A stretch of 64,000 bases of DNA. It comes from Aristolochia californica. Taxonomy: Eukaryota; Streptophyta; Magnoliopsida; Piperales; Aristolochiaceae. The notes beneath the pieces are model-generated. The model was not told the DNA's origin, made no database searches, and was given only the letters and a program-made list of their open reading frames with translations. A program made the position numbers and the translations under genes. Each line of letters begins with the position of its first letter. Position 1 is the stretch's first letter. Shown here one piece after another: positions 34,301-42,806 of this stretch. The stretch spans positions 21,458,452 to 21,522,451 of the forward strand of contig JARWKL010000014.1 in the NCBI GenBank assembly GCA_029961685.1, given 5' to 3'.

Positions 34301-35819
34301 AGTCCCATAATATCGGTCCTAATAACTGGAGCCATTTGACCCCGAGCACCAAATCAAATCCAGCCAATGGAATGACTAGTAAATCTGCCTGAAAGGAATG
34401 CCCCTCAATGGTGAAAGGGGTGTTAGCACATAACCCCACGCTAGCAATTTTGGCCCCATTGGCCACTGAAACTGAGAGACCCGTTTGTTGTTGAATTTCC
34501 AATCCCAATTGTTGCGCGGCTGGTTCACTGATAAAATTATGTGTGCTGCCCGAATCAACTAAAGCAAGTAGCATGAGATGATGTAACCTGGCCTTTACCT
34601 GCATGGTATTAGAACTACGCAGGCCATGCATGGCATGGAGGGAGAGCTCTGCTTCCTGTTGTACCTCTTCAACAATTTCATTTTCAAGAAGCTCTTCTGA
34701 ATCTTCTTCCAATAATTCAATACTGAATAAACGTTTACAGGTATGTCCGGGTAGGAATTGTTCGTCACAATTAAAACATAGGCCCTTTGCCTTTCGAGCA
34801 TCCATTTCCTGTTTAGTCAAAAATTTACATGGCATAGAGTGTGGAGGAACATTAGTAGCCTGATCTGCTCGGTTAGGGGCAGAGGACCCAGAACGTGGAC
34901 CAGATGCAGTACCCTGTGTTCTGTTTTGCCAAAATGGTTTTCTTTGTAAAGACTCTTTTAGAACTCTCTGTTTGTGCTCCACAGCCCTGGCATAATTCAT
35001 TGCAGAGTCCAAATTTGTTGGACCCAGTAATTCCACTTCCAATCTGACTGCCTCTGTCAATCCAGCATTAAAAATCTGAACATGTAGGTGAGGAGGAACA
35101 AATTCACTAGCTCTGGCCAACCTTTCTTGGAACATTTTTTGGTAAACCTCTAAGGTGCTGGTCTGTTTGTAGTTGATCAATTCCCCCACTGGGTTGCTGC
35201 TAGCTGGAGGTCCGAACCTTAACTGGCAAGCATGTTTAAAGTGCAGCCAATCCTGAATGGAATGGACATTTCGGTAGTGATGGAACCACATGAGCGCTTC
35301 ATCGAGCATGTGGTAGGCGGCCAAAGTAACCTTGTCCATTTCCACCGTTTGTTGATGATAAAAGAATTGTTCACATTTCGTGAACCACAGTAAAGGATCT
35401 TTAGAGCCATCATAGGTAGGAAAGTTAAGTTTAAAGTACCTGGGAACCGTTGATGGTGCTTGGGCGTGAGTGGTCATTGAACCCATTGGTTGGCGCAAGG
35501 GTGGATTTGGTGGTGGCGTGAATTGTTGGTGGGGAACTGGTTGTTGTTGAAAATTGGTTGCTGGTGGTGGCGTTGGTGCTTGAAGTGCAGCAAGTTGTCG
35601 TAGGATGGATTGTAGAGATGATTCCAGAGTTTGTAAGGTAGTATTGATGTGAGAAATTTCAGTACCTTGAAGAGTGGATCGTTGTTGAAGGTCTGAAAGG
35701 ACTTGACGTATGTCCTCTGGAGAAGAGGAATCACCGAGGGTGGACCTGTCTGATACCACGTTGTTAGGATCCTCACGAGCCATGGATCTTGTCACCCTCC
35801 TCTCTTCTCTTCCTTCCAT
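31320..35819 (-). CDS. Gag-pol polyprotein of the intact chromovirus (1499 aa)
   Basis: A single frame makes every protein needed for retrotransposition. Order by residue: gag about 1-345 with a Pro/Gln-rich linker (80-115); Cys/His knuckle 348-361 (CFNCDEQF...HTC, unusual spacing); protease DSG 422-424; RT about 590-770 with FFDD at 734-737; RNase H from Asp882; integrase zinc ligands His1069, His1073, Cys1103, Cys1106; catalytic Asp1136, Asp1196 and Glu1232; GPY/F-like segment about 1370-1400; chromodomain about 1424-1475 (VQWAD...DTTWEQ). The ATG lies inside the 5' LTR, codons 20-25 overlay the primer site, and the last ~15 codons are in the 3' LTR. The other gypsy copies share this layout, supporting the start choice. 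The ratio of Gag to Pol must be set without a frameshift, probably by proteolysis. Confidence 0.96.
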   Translation of the reverse strand: MEGREERRVTRSMAREDPNNVVSDRSTLGDSSSPEDIRQVLSDLQQRSTLQGTEISHINTTLQTLESSLQSILRQLAALQAPTPPPATNFQQQPVPHQQFTPPPNPPLRQPMGSMTTHAQAPSTVPRYFKLNFPTYDGSKDPLLWFTKCEQFFYHQQTVEMDKVTLAAYHMLDEALMWFHHYRNVHSIQDWLHFKHACQLRFGPPASSNPVGELINYKQTSTLEVYQKMFQERLARASEFVPPHLHVQIFNAGLTEAVRLEVELLGPTNLDSAMNYARAVEHKQRVLKESLQRKPFWQNRTQGTASGPRSGSSAPNRADQATNVPPHSMPCKFLTKQEMDARKAKGLCFNCDEQFLPGHTCKRLFSIELLEEDSEELLENEIVEEVQQEAELSLHAMHGLRSSNTMQVKARLHHLMLLALVDSGSTHNFISEPAAQQLGLEIQQQTGLSVSVANGAKIASVGLCANTPFTIEGHSFQADLLVIPLAGFDLVLGVKWLQLLGPILWDFQAQTMTFSAPQGQITLQGIVAQVPYALHTLHIQHTGDDQLAPLLTAFADLFNDPTGLPPVCHCDHRIRLKLGTDPVVVRPYRYPHIQKDEIERQCMHMLAQGVIQPSRSPFSSPVLLVRKKDKSWRFCVDYRQLNLHTVKDKFPIPVVDELLDELHGATIFTKLDLKSGYHQIRVHQADVEKTAFRTHHGHFEFLVMPFGLSNAPSTFQALMNEVFSSLLRHYVLVFFDDILVYSKNWEEHLHHLHQVFTILRSHHLVLNQSKCAMGTSEVAYLGHVISAGGVKVDQSKIQAVTDWPVPTSTTALKGFLGLAGYYRKFIQSYGQIAAPLNNLLKKNAFHWSSSAEQAFNLLKEALASAPVLQLPDFEAEFVVECDASGGGIGAVLQQLGHPIAYFSRQLGQHHHKLAAYERELIGLAKAVQHWRPYLWGRPFLIRTDHCSLKYLLEQHLTTSPLQHWLTKLMGFDFTVHYKPGSSNLGADALSRRDISTTQIYAISHPRALLLDSIREEVNQYPDLMSLYQDIQQGTAAPHWTIQDRLILYKNRIFLHNTSPLLHTILSSIHDSTHEGRQKTYFRISRDFYWKGMKSTIADYVAACQICQRNKAESLSPAGLLQPLQLPSQIWSDISMDFIVGLPISSGKSVIFVVVDRFSKYGHFLALAHPYTAAQVAQLFMDNIVRLHGIPSSIISDRDAIFSSLFWKELFKLQGTQLAFSSAYHPQTDRQTEVVNRTIEMYLRCFVGDAPRRWVKWLSWAEFCYNTSYHTTLGTTPFRVVYGRDPPRLLPYEPGASKVVTLDQALAERDAMLTEVRTHLQAAQHSMKRFYDKKHREASYCPGDYVWLKLQHYRQLSLIAAKRHKLSSKYYGPFLILDQIGPVAYRLQLPPEAKIHNVFHVSQLKPFQGESPLLHTPLPPLHEGRVLSIPAQVIQARHIQGDWEILVQWADADPSDTTWEQLSTFRLLYPSFELEDKLFLQEGGDVMDSIASRVTNRRRN
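31371..31383 (-). promoter_or_regulatory. Polypurine tract of the intact chromovirus
   Basis: The minus strand reads CAGGAGGGGGGTGA just before the 3' LTR. It primes plus-strand DNA and also encodes Q-E-G-G-D of the polyprotein. Confidence 0.8.
35749..35758 (-). promoter_or_regulatory. Primer-binding site of the intact chromovirus
   Basis: The minus strand reads TGGTATCAGA, 3 nt from the 5' LTR, matching initiator Met-tRNA. It is translated as part of gag (V-V-S-D). Confidence 0.93.
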
Positions 35820-36170
35820 TATCTTGCTTGACGTTGAGATGGAATGAGGGGTTGAAGGGGATTGAATTTCGGAAAGGAGAATTGGGGAAATTCGGAAGAG
35901 CTTGAAGGAGCTCTTGACCTGTTTATCTAAATTACGTTAACTAGAGTGAACTCAATTCATAATCTTCATTACCCTAGCCGTCCCCTTAAATAGGGTGGAG
36001 GACGTCCAAAACCCTAAAGACCTCTTGGGTCAATGGTTCAAACCAATAAATGCTAAACCAACCCAACCCAAAGACAAAACCAAACCAAAGACAATTACAT
36101 GTAAATTGAAAAACACATTAATTAATTCCTACGCCTGTTGGTAACTCGTGATGCTATAGAGTCCATAACA
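35762..36170 (-). repeat. 5' LTR of the intact chromovirus
   Basis: 409 bp. On the minus strand it contains CCTATTTAAGG (35984-35994) as a probable TATA box, and the polyprotein ATG (35817-35819) 58 nt from its inner end. Confidence 0.97.
35984..35994 (-). promoter_or_regulatory. TATA-like box in the chromovirus LTR
   Basis: CCTATTTAAGG on the minus strand. The same CCCTATTTAAGG word is in the LTRs of copy 2 and element B, and a shorter CCCTATTTAGGG in C. The distance to the polyprotein ATG (about 165 nt) fits a promoter with a short leader. Inference from motif and position. Confidence 0.5.
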
Positions 36171-36175
36171 CTTTA

Positions 36176-36702
36176 TATGGAGAATTATATATCAAAAGAA
36201 AGATACGTAAGTCTATTTTCTTACCTATTCAACCAATTCTTGGTATGATTTTTTTATAAGGAGATATTATTCTTGGAAGAGTCAATGGTGATTCAAGAAA
36301 AAAAAGAGAAATAGTACTTAGTTCGGCAAGATAACAGAGACTGAAATCTATCAGATTATTTATCTTCTGATAATTATATTTTATGAAGAGAAGTTATACT
36401 TGGATAAAATTTATTTCAGTCTACTTTCATAATGAGAAAATTTCATGTTAATATGATCTATATTTAAAAACATATTCGCATTGGAAGAATCAAAGGTCAT
36501 GCTGGTATTCTGTTACATTGAAAACCCGAATTTAAGCTGATTGTTTTGTGTCACTTTTTGAGTTGATATATCAAAAAAATATCTCACTTCTCCCTGGTTT
36601 GAGGGCTTATTTATACATCTCTGTTATTTGGGCCTATTGTTACATCTATGATATTTGGTTCAAGCTGGGATCACTGCCATTACCTCCCAGCTTAAGGGGG
36701 AG
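36176..36702 (+). other. Element D internal region, no gene
   Basis: Non-coding AT-rich sequence ending in CTTAAGGGGGAGAAGTA. No frame or repeat of note. It continues D after the intact chromovirus and ends at element C's target copy AAGTA. Confidence 0.65.
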
Positions 36703-36707
36703 AAGTA

Positions 36708-37045
36708 TGTTATGCACACAATAACATTAATATTTAATTGTTTTTATTCAATTTACATTATTTTATTTTAGTTTTCGGCCATAGGGGTATTTTTGGAATA
36801 TTTTTTTAAAGGGGTATTTTTGTAATATTTTATCTTAAACCATGTAAGGGTGAACCCTATTTAGGGGGTAAGAGTAATGAGAAAGACAAGCATTGATCAT
36901 TAGTCTAAGTAAATCAGATCGGGTTCTCTCTCTTACAAGGCCTAAAGTGTAAGCTTCCTTCAAAAGTTTGGTTATCCTCACATCTTCTGATCCGGAATGA
37001 AGAGAAAATTGTCTGGTGGTTGATCCATGGAAATGGGGCATATCA
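36708..37045 (+). repeat. 5' LTR of element C
   Basis: 338 bp, TGTTATGCACAC...GGGCATATCA. It starts like the element B LTR and shares its central block (GGGGTATTTTTGTAATATTTT, ACCCTATTTA). Confidence 0.9.
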
Positions 37046-37275
37046 ACATGGTATCAGAGCCGACCATCATCGGCGATTCTTCTTTTCTAACTGATTTTCG
37101 CAAGCAACTTGAGGAATTTCAGAGTGAAAACGACGCACTCCGCACTGATCTTAAGGACATCAGGGAGATTATTCTTCAAGTTTGTCTTCGATTTGAAGGA
37201 GATATTGCTCAGACTTCTGCTATTCTGGGTCTGGGTAGTGTAGTAGAAACAAAATTGGAGAAATCAGTGACGTAA
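37027..37275 (+). CDS. Element C gag-leader ORF, related to chromovirus gag start
   Basis: 82 codons, starting in the 5' LTR and reading through the primer site (N-M-V-S-E-P). Residues 9-28 (VSEPTIIGDSSFLTDFRKQ) line up with the chromovirus gag segment after its primer site (VSDRSTLGDSSSPEDIRQ). The rest is a Glu/Leu-rich probable coiled coil. The remainder of gag is gone. This is the clearest coding link between the non-autonomous and autonomous families. Confidence 0.6.
   Translation: MEMGHINMVSEPTIIGDSSFLTDFRKQLEEFQSENDALRTDLKDIREIILQVCLRFEGDIAQTSAILGLGSVVETKLEKSVT
37049..37058 (+). promoter_or_regulatory. Primer-binding site, element C
   Basis: TGGTATCAGA, 3 nt after the LTR (ACA spacer), initiator Met-tRNA type. 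Confidence 0.87.
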
Positions 37276-37845
37276 GAAATCAAAGAGCCCTTTGTCTCTC
37301 CAGCGGCGGCAACATCAGAAATTGGGGACACCAAAATTCCAAAATCAGAAGGGTACTTAGAAATTCCTTCTTCGGAAATTCCGGAATGGAGTTCGACATC
37401 AAATCCGAAATTGGCCACAAAACTTCCGAAATCTGGAGGCGGGAACCTAGATTTTGGGAAATCGGCAAGGTATTCTGCCTCAACCTCGTCAGTAATGGCT
37501 GTTGTGAGTTCGACCTCAAAAAACCCCTCCTCACGGCCAGCGGAATGTCTCCTAGATTAGGAGAAGGTAATATTCCCATCATTTCTTCGAACTAGGATGT
37601 GTTTTCGAGAGCCCTCTGTCTCGGCAAATCCCCAATCGGTGAAGCCCAAAAGGGCTGCTCTTCACCGCCAGACACTGAGGAGGCTCCGTCGGCACCGTTA
37701 GAAATGAGTTCGGGGGAATTTGACTTCCGGCCACCACCACTCACTCTAAATCCAGCTCTCGACAGTCCAACGGGGAACCTACTTCAACGTATTTAGGGGT
37801 AAGCTTCTGAAAAGCCATCGAATTTTATGTCTACACTATTTTTCC

Positions 37846-38847
37846 ATGGGGGTGCAGGGGGTGCAAGGGGATGAGCGACGCTGCTCGAATTTTTGGCTGG
37901 GAGGTTCTCTGCTCCATGAAGCAGAGAAACAGTACCCAATTGAAGGTATTCAGACTTGTGTGCATCCAGTCCAAAATGGATTTTTTCTGGGGATGCCGGA
38001 TAGGATAGAAATAATTTTTGGGATGATGTTTTCTCTTTTTCTTGACGAGGATAGTAGCAGTGTGCATTTGTCATATCCATTTGGCAACATTGGGTTTAAT
38101 CTTTTGAATGATTTGTATGATGCTCAACCACCTATCAAAATGATTCAACCAAGTGATAAAATTTTGTTGGGTATTCAGAGCAGGGCTAAGATATTTATCT
38201 GGATGAATTGTTTTTCTATTGGTGAGACCAGCAGTAGTGAGTTTGTTCTTGATCTAATTGACCATTTTGGGCTGAAATTTTTGGGTCCCATGTATGGAGT
38301 GGTTATGCAAGATTTAGTGTCGCGGAATTCCCTAATTTATGCGTTCTTTGCTGAAGATAGTGACCATTCTTTGTCCAACAACATATATGATCCAATTGCA
38401 GAAATGTTTCACATGATAAAGTGGGAAGGTGTTGTTCCTAACACATCGAAAGCAAGATTAGATACTAAGGATGAAGAGGACCTTGCTGATGAGATTGCTT
38501 GTGGTTTTCACATGGATATATTGGTGGGTACTCCTACGACCATTGATCAATCTAAACCTTCAGATGTGGTGGTTCCCTTCGTTGTTGCTGCTTTGCTCAA
38601 CATACAATCAATTCGTACAACCGGTGCAACGGAAGACTTGTATAGTGCACATAATTATCTGAGTACGTGGACAGCATGGGAGCATAGCAACCCACAAGGT
38701 TTTTCAACCCAAAATTTTACTGTGATCTTTGGTTCATGTATATGTGTATTGTGCAATCTACTACTCAATCAGCCATGGAAAATTACACAAAGGTTGGCAA
38801 ATCCCTTGTTGTGGCTGGGTGGGTGTCTCAAGGCAGTAGATGCTTGA
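37846..38847 (+). CDS. Element C uncharacterised ORF (333 codons)
   Basis: An open frame without a known domain that I recognise. Residues about 45-150 (GMPDRIEIIFGMM..., FNLLNDLYDAQPP, DKILLGIQSRAK, WMNCFSIGETSSSEF) have counterparts in elements B and H, so this part is ancestral to the family. Residues ~180-333 are unique to C in this window and may be another captured gene; I could not identify it. Not evidently a transposition protein. Confidence 0.4.
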   Translation: MGVQGVQGDERRCSNFWLGGSLLHEAEKQYPIEGIQTCVHPVQNGFFLGMPDRIEIIFGMMFSLFLDEDSSSVHLSYPFGNIGFNLLNDLYDAQPPIKMIQPSDKILLGIQSRAKIFIWMNCFSIGETSSSEFVLDLIDHFGLKFLGPMYGVVMQDLVSRNSLIYAFFAEDSDHSLSNNIYDPIAEMFHMIKWEGVVPNTSKARLDTKDEEDLADEIACGFHMDILVGTPTTIDQSKPSDVVVPFVVAALLNIQSIRTTGATEDLYSAHNYLSTWTAWEHSNPQGFSTQNFTVIFGSCICVLCNLLLNQPWKITQRLANPLLWLGGCLKAVDA

Positions 38848-38963
38848 AGGAGCTTGAAGGTTGCAAACATTGGTAAGTCCTCAGCAGACCTGCTAAAGGC
38901 CCTACATGGCCATATGGGATAAATACACCTTTCAGTGGTGACGTACTATCTACCGGGAAGAAA

Positions 38964-39641
38964 TTGGTATATGGAGTTATTAACGCCTCTATCACTGTTG
39001 TTATTGCATTCAGTTCATTTGACATGACCTCTTGGTACCTAGACTATGCTTACTTCAATGACACAGGGGCAGTGACTGCTAGAACAGTTTTGGAACAATT
39101 AGCACGGAGGACCTTAAAGTGCTGGATAGCAATCACATTGGGCCATTGGATTAGGAGATATCTTGCAGCACTTGGGTTCTTCCACAAATTGTTGAGTGTT
39201 TCTGCTTTTACAGTGCAGAAATGGGCTCCACTAGATAGTCAGGTTGGAGCTAATTCAAAGGTGATAAACATATTGGCAGAGGACGGGCAGTGGGTTGATG
39301 AAATGTCTGGCAGACAGGGGGAATACTGTCATTTCTTGCTTAGTTGTTTGGGTTTTCTGGAATTGGTGCCAATTATGGATGGCGCTACTGCTGCGAGGTT
39401 TTTTGTGCATCACAATGGGGCTAAAGTTGTGTTTGAAGGGGTTGGTGATCATGGTTATGAGTACATGATGGGTGGTACTATCACAGTACTTGGGATACCT
39501 AGATGCAACCGTGCTCTGGATGGTCCACTTATCCTTTCTGTTTCTAAGACGATTCCTGCCTCTGATAAAGGTCGATTTATTGCCTGTGGGCATCCCTTTG
39601 CTGGTAAGGTCTGCACTGATATGGATCCAAATATGGGATAG
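38964..39641 (+). pseudogene. Captured sequence in element C including an NADH-glutamate synthase fragment
   Basis: 225 codons. Residues about 135-172 ([35 protein letters not shown]) match the C-terminal GXGXG beta-helix domain of NADH-glutamate synthase (AERFxVRNSGAKAVVEG, VGDHGxEYMTGGTVVVLG in plants). Only a short piece of that ~2,000-residue enzyme is present. Residues 1-110, with several hydrophobic stretches ([38 protein letters not shown]), look like a piece of a membrane protein I cannot name. Neither part can be functional alone. Confidence 0.65.
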
Positions 39642-40006
39642 ATGCTTCTCATGGGATGTATTTTCCTGTGCCTTGATACTGGATTACCAATTGTTGCTAC
39701 CATGCTGGGAAATTGTGGGCAGTGCCACCTTGCCAACAGGGGGGGGGGCTCCGTGAAGGGTTGTTTCACACCAGCCCAAGACCGATGCAGGGCAGCAAGG
39801 GTACTGGGGGAGATGTGGTGACATTCGGCACACATCCATCCCTTCGACCATAAAAAAAATTGCTACTTGGGTGGTATGCTCTAGGCGTTGGGGAGTTCCG
39901 AGGGAGGACACAGCTCCGAGGATGCTACTTGCACACAGGTGGAGACGTCAGCATACAGACCCTACTTTTGAGCTTGAGGACAAACTCGTTCTTCCAGGGG
40001 GTGTAA

Positions 40007-40345
40007 TGTTATGCACACAATAACATTAATATTTAATTATTTTTATTTAATTTACATTATTTTTTTTCATTTTTAGGCCACATGGGTATTCTTGGAATAT
40101 TTCATTTATAGGGGTATTTTTGTAATATTTTATCTTAAAGCTTATAAGGGTGAACCCTATTTAGGGGGTAAGAGTAATGAGAAAGACAAGCATTGATCAT
40201 TAGTCTAAGTAAATGAGATCGGGTTCTCTCTCTCATGAGGCCTAAGGTGCAAGCTTCCTTTGAAAGCTTGGTTATCCACACGTCTTCCGATCCGAAACAA
40301 AGAGAAAATCGTCTGGTGGCTGATCCATGGAAATGGGGCATATCA
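40007..40345 (+). repeat. 3' LTR of element C
   Basis: 339 bp, TGTTATGCACAC...GGGCATATCA, followed by AAGTA. Many substitutions relative to the 5' LTR. Confidence 0.9.
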
Positions 40346-40639
40346 AAGTAGAAGAAGTACAACAAAGAGGTATTTTATTTCATATGTTGTGAATAAGTTT
40401 ATGTGACCAAAATATTCAAGAATGGGGAGCACAAAAGATGAAGTTTGTGCATCTAAGAAGAAACTTTTATATCGGATTACTTCATGGATTCTTTTATAAA
40501 GTTTATTATTCGGGTCATGTTATATGTGTTGGAAGATGGTCGTGTTAAATATAGTTGTTGCTGTGATGTCTCTTTGAGGACATTATTATTGAAGAAGAGG
40601 TGGCCTCATATCATCATTTATTTTACCTCGTCAAAAAAT

Positions 40640-40791
40640 ATCATGGTTTGGAAACCATGATGGAGGATATCCTATAAAAAAAATCACGGTTGCGAAACCA
40701 TGATGGGCCCTGTCAAAAACAAAATATCATGGTTGGGAAACCATGACGGAGGATACCCTGTCAAAAAATATCACGGTTGGGAAACCATGAC
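40640..40791. repeat. Four-unit array of palindromic repeats
   Basis: Four ~22-nt hairpin units spaced 43-44 nt apart (40640-40661, 40683-40704, 40726-40747, 40770-40791). The first is a perfect inverted repeat ATCATGGTTT-GG-AAACCATGAT; the others carry one to three changes. The spacers also repeat (CGGAGGATACCCTGTCAAAAA-like), so this is a tandem array whose unit includes a hairpin. Confidence 0.9.
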
Positions 40792-40822
40792 GGAGGAACT
40801 TATCATTACATCTATGTTATCT

Positions 40823-40844
40823 CCCCCCCCCCCCCCCCCCCCTG
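40823..40844 (+). repeat. Poly(C) tract in element D
   Basis: 22 consecutive C, flanked by CT and TGTAATGG. Confidence 0.9.
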
Positions 40845-41523
40845 TAATGGCTTTTATGACTCCTACCAGTTGAGAGTCGTTGTCCTGTGGAAGGACACGG
40901 TGGTGGACACTTTAGAGCAATGCTGATAGACACACTACCGATAGAAGACGAAGTGTGCCCTACATCCACCATTAGGACTGGAGTATGAAGCAATGGCTTA
41001 CCAGTTAGGAGTGATTTTTAATCTCACTTAGATTATGCCAGTAGGGCCTCATGGAAGGAATCAATAGTGTGAGGGGGAATGCTGGAAGATGAAAGCATAT
41101 TGGAAGATGTGCCATTTTATTCAAAAATATTTTATACATCATTTGCAGTAAGTTGGGAGTTCATGTTGTTCTCTCACCCCCATCTTGAGGGGGAGTGTTG
41201 GAAGATAAGCTAAAACCCACCACGACCAAGGAAGGCCCACATATCTAAGATTATTATAAGATGGGCAACACGACCAAGGAAGGCCCACAAGATGGGCCTA
41301 AACCCATAAGAAATAGGACCCACAATGATTACCATGAGATGTCATCCTTATCAAATCAATTGGAAGATCAAGAAGGACTCACAAAAGTATTTTATGTTAT
41401 GGTCACGTCAAAGAAGAGTTTTAGTTTTAGTTATGTTTATCTTTTATCTATATTGAGTTATTTAATTATGTTAGGACTTATCTTTAAGTGTTAGAGTTTG
41501 GGTGTAATTGGGATAAGGGTAGT

Positions 41524-42806
41524 TGATGAGAATGAAAAATGTCATATTTTTATCTCTTAATACTTAGTCTTTTATATTTATTTGGTGCCTAAATATACTT
41601 ATTATTTTTATATTTTGATTTAGGATGCGAATGGAAGCGTTAAGTGCAAAACGAAGTTACTTGGGCGATTCTGGACAGTTTCGACATTGATTCATAATCT
41701 GGGCATAACTCTCTCGTCCGAGCTCAGATGGAGACGATTAAAGATGATATAGAATAAAACGAAAATTTTCTATATATTTTATGTTTTCCATTTTGAGCAA
41801 TACTGGATGTGTCTAGGTCAAAATCTGGATTGAAGTAGCGGTACGTGCACTATGACCCAAACCGGATGCACGAAAAGAAAAACCCTAAACGGGGAGAAAT
41901 GAGAGGATAAAAACGAAAAAAAGGAGTTCAGCGCCCATGAACTTATTGTCTCTTCTCCTGCTTTTCCTCTCTTTTTTATCTAGTTTTTTTATTCATATTT
42001 CTTCATGGCCCTGCGTGGCTAAACTTTCAGACTTGGTCAAAGGAAACTAAAGCCTTGGTATCAATACAACAGTGAGATCTGATTTATTTTCATCATTCAA
42101 TTTATGTTTTGAGTATCTAATGTTCTGAAAAAAATTTCATGATTGTCTCATTTAATTCCTAGGATACCTACTAGTTTATTACTCATTGCATTCTACTGCT
42201 AGGTTAGATGTCAAATTCGTAATTGTTTGATCTCTCTAACCTGTGAAGCAATCGAGATTTGATGATTTGTTGCATCAGAAATTATTAGATCTTGAGAAGA
42301 ACGTTGGACTAAATTAAATGCCGCCACTTGTGCTTGTGTTGTTTAGCTTCATCGATCTCTCTAATTATTAAGGTTGCTGCAAGATTAAACCTTTAGCGCT
42401 TGTCTTGGGTTGTTTAGTAATTAGGGTTAATTGGAACGCTTGTTTTATAATTAACTACGAAAGGAGAGATAGGAAGATAGTTCCAACAGTGAATATTCAA
42501 GTGTGAATTGATATATGCTTGCATCGATGATCAGTTGTGGAATTTTGATGGTGGATGTTGACTTACACTAAGGTTTGTTCTCTTGATTGATTTCGTTTCT
42601 TTTAATTTGAATTGTTTCTAAGTTGTTTTTTTAAAAGTGTTTTTGTTATACTAAACCCCCCCCCCCCCCCCCCCCCCCCCCCCATCCTTGTTCATGGAAC
42701 ATAAAAGTAGACTAATCATTCTTCATGAGATCGATCATTACTCGCACTTCTACATATATTTTTAGGAGAATAGGTTTTATTTTTGGTTGCCTATGACAGC
42801 ACACCA
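41524..42806 (+). repeat. Solo LTR of the Tat/Athila-like family
   Basis: 1283 bp, TGATGAGAATG...CAGCACACCA, with target duplication GTAGT (41519-41523; 42807-42811). No internal sequence: a product of LTR-LTR recombination. It is collinear with the split LTR at 16849-23321. Confidence 0.92.
42656..42683 (+). repeat. Poly(C) tract in Tat-like solo LTR
   Basis: 28 consecutive C at the position equivalent to 23178-23198. Confidence 0.9.

Larger units (their letters stand above)
30960..36170 (-). mobile_element. Intact, apparently very young chromovirus-type Ty3/gypsy element
   Basis: 5211 bp on the minus strand with perfect target duplication CTTTA (30955-30959; 36171-36175). The LTRs are 409 bp each (30960-31368; 35762-36170) and identical by eye. 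It has a primer site, an uninterrupted 1499-codon gag-pol frame and a polypurine tract. It is the only element in the window that could be autonomous, and the likely helper type for elements B, C and H. Size, short LTR and C-terminal chromodomain suggest the Reina group of chromoviruses (inference). Confidence 0.97.
36708..40345 (+). mobile_element. Element C: gene-capturing, non-autonomous LTR retrotransposon
   Basis: Target duplication AAGTA (36703-36707; 40346-40350). LTRs 36708-37045 and 40007-40345 differ at roughly a tenth of positions by eye, so C is clearly older than B or the intact chromovirus. Primer site 37049-37058. No pol. The first frame resembles the chromovirus gag start. The region before the 3' LTR keeps GAGCTTGAGGACAAACTCG (FELEDKL) plus a purine tract. 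Internal sequence includes family-specific frames shared with B and H and a captured NADH-glutamate synthase piece. Confidence 0.88.
40351..41195 (+). other. Element D 3' internal region, no gene
   Basis: Non-coding. It contains the palindrome array (40640-40791), a 22-nt C-run, and a region (40855-41195) similar to the 3' non-coding part at 29440-29791, ending in the purine tract CTTGAGGGGGAG before the 3' LTR. Confidence 0.7.

Noticed and set aside
37793..38080. Minus-strand frames opposite element C's ORF
   Set aside because: Plus-strand words are shared with B and H at protein level; the minus strand is not.
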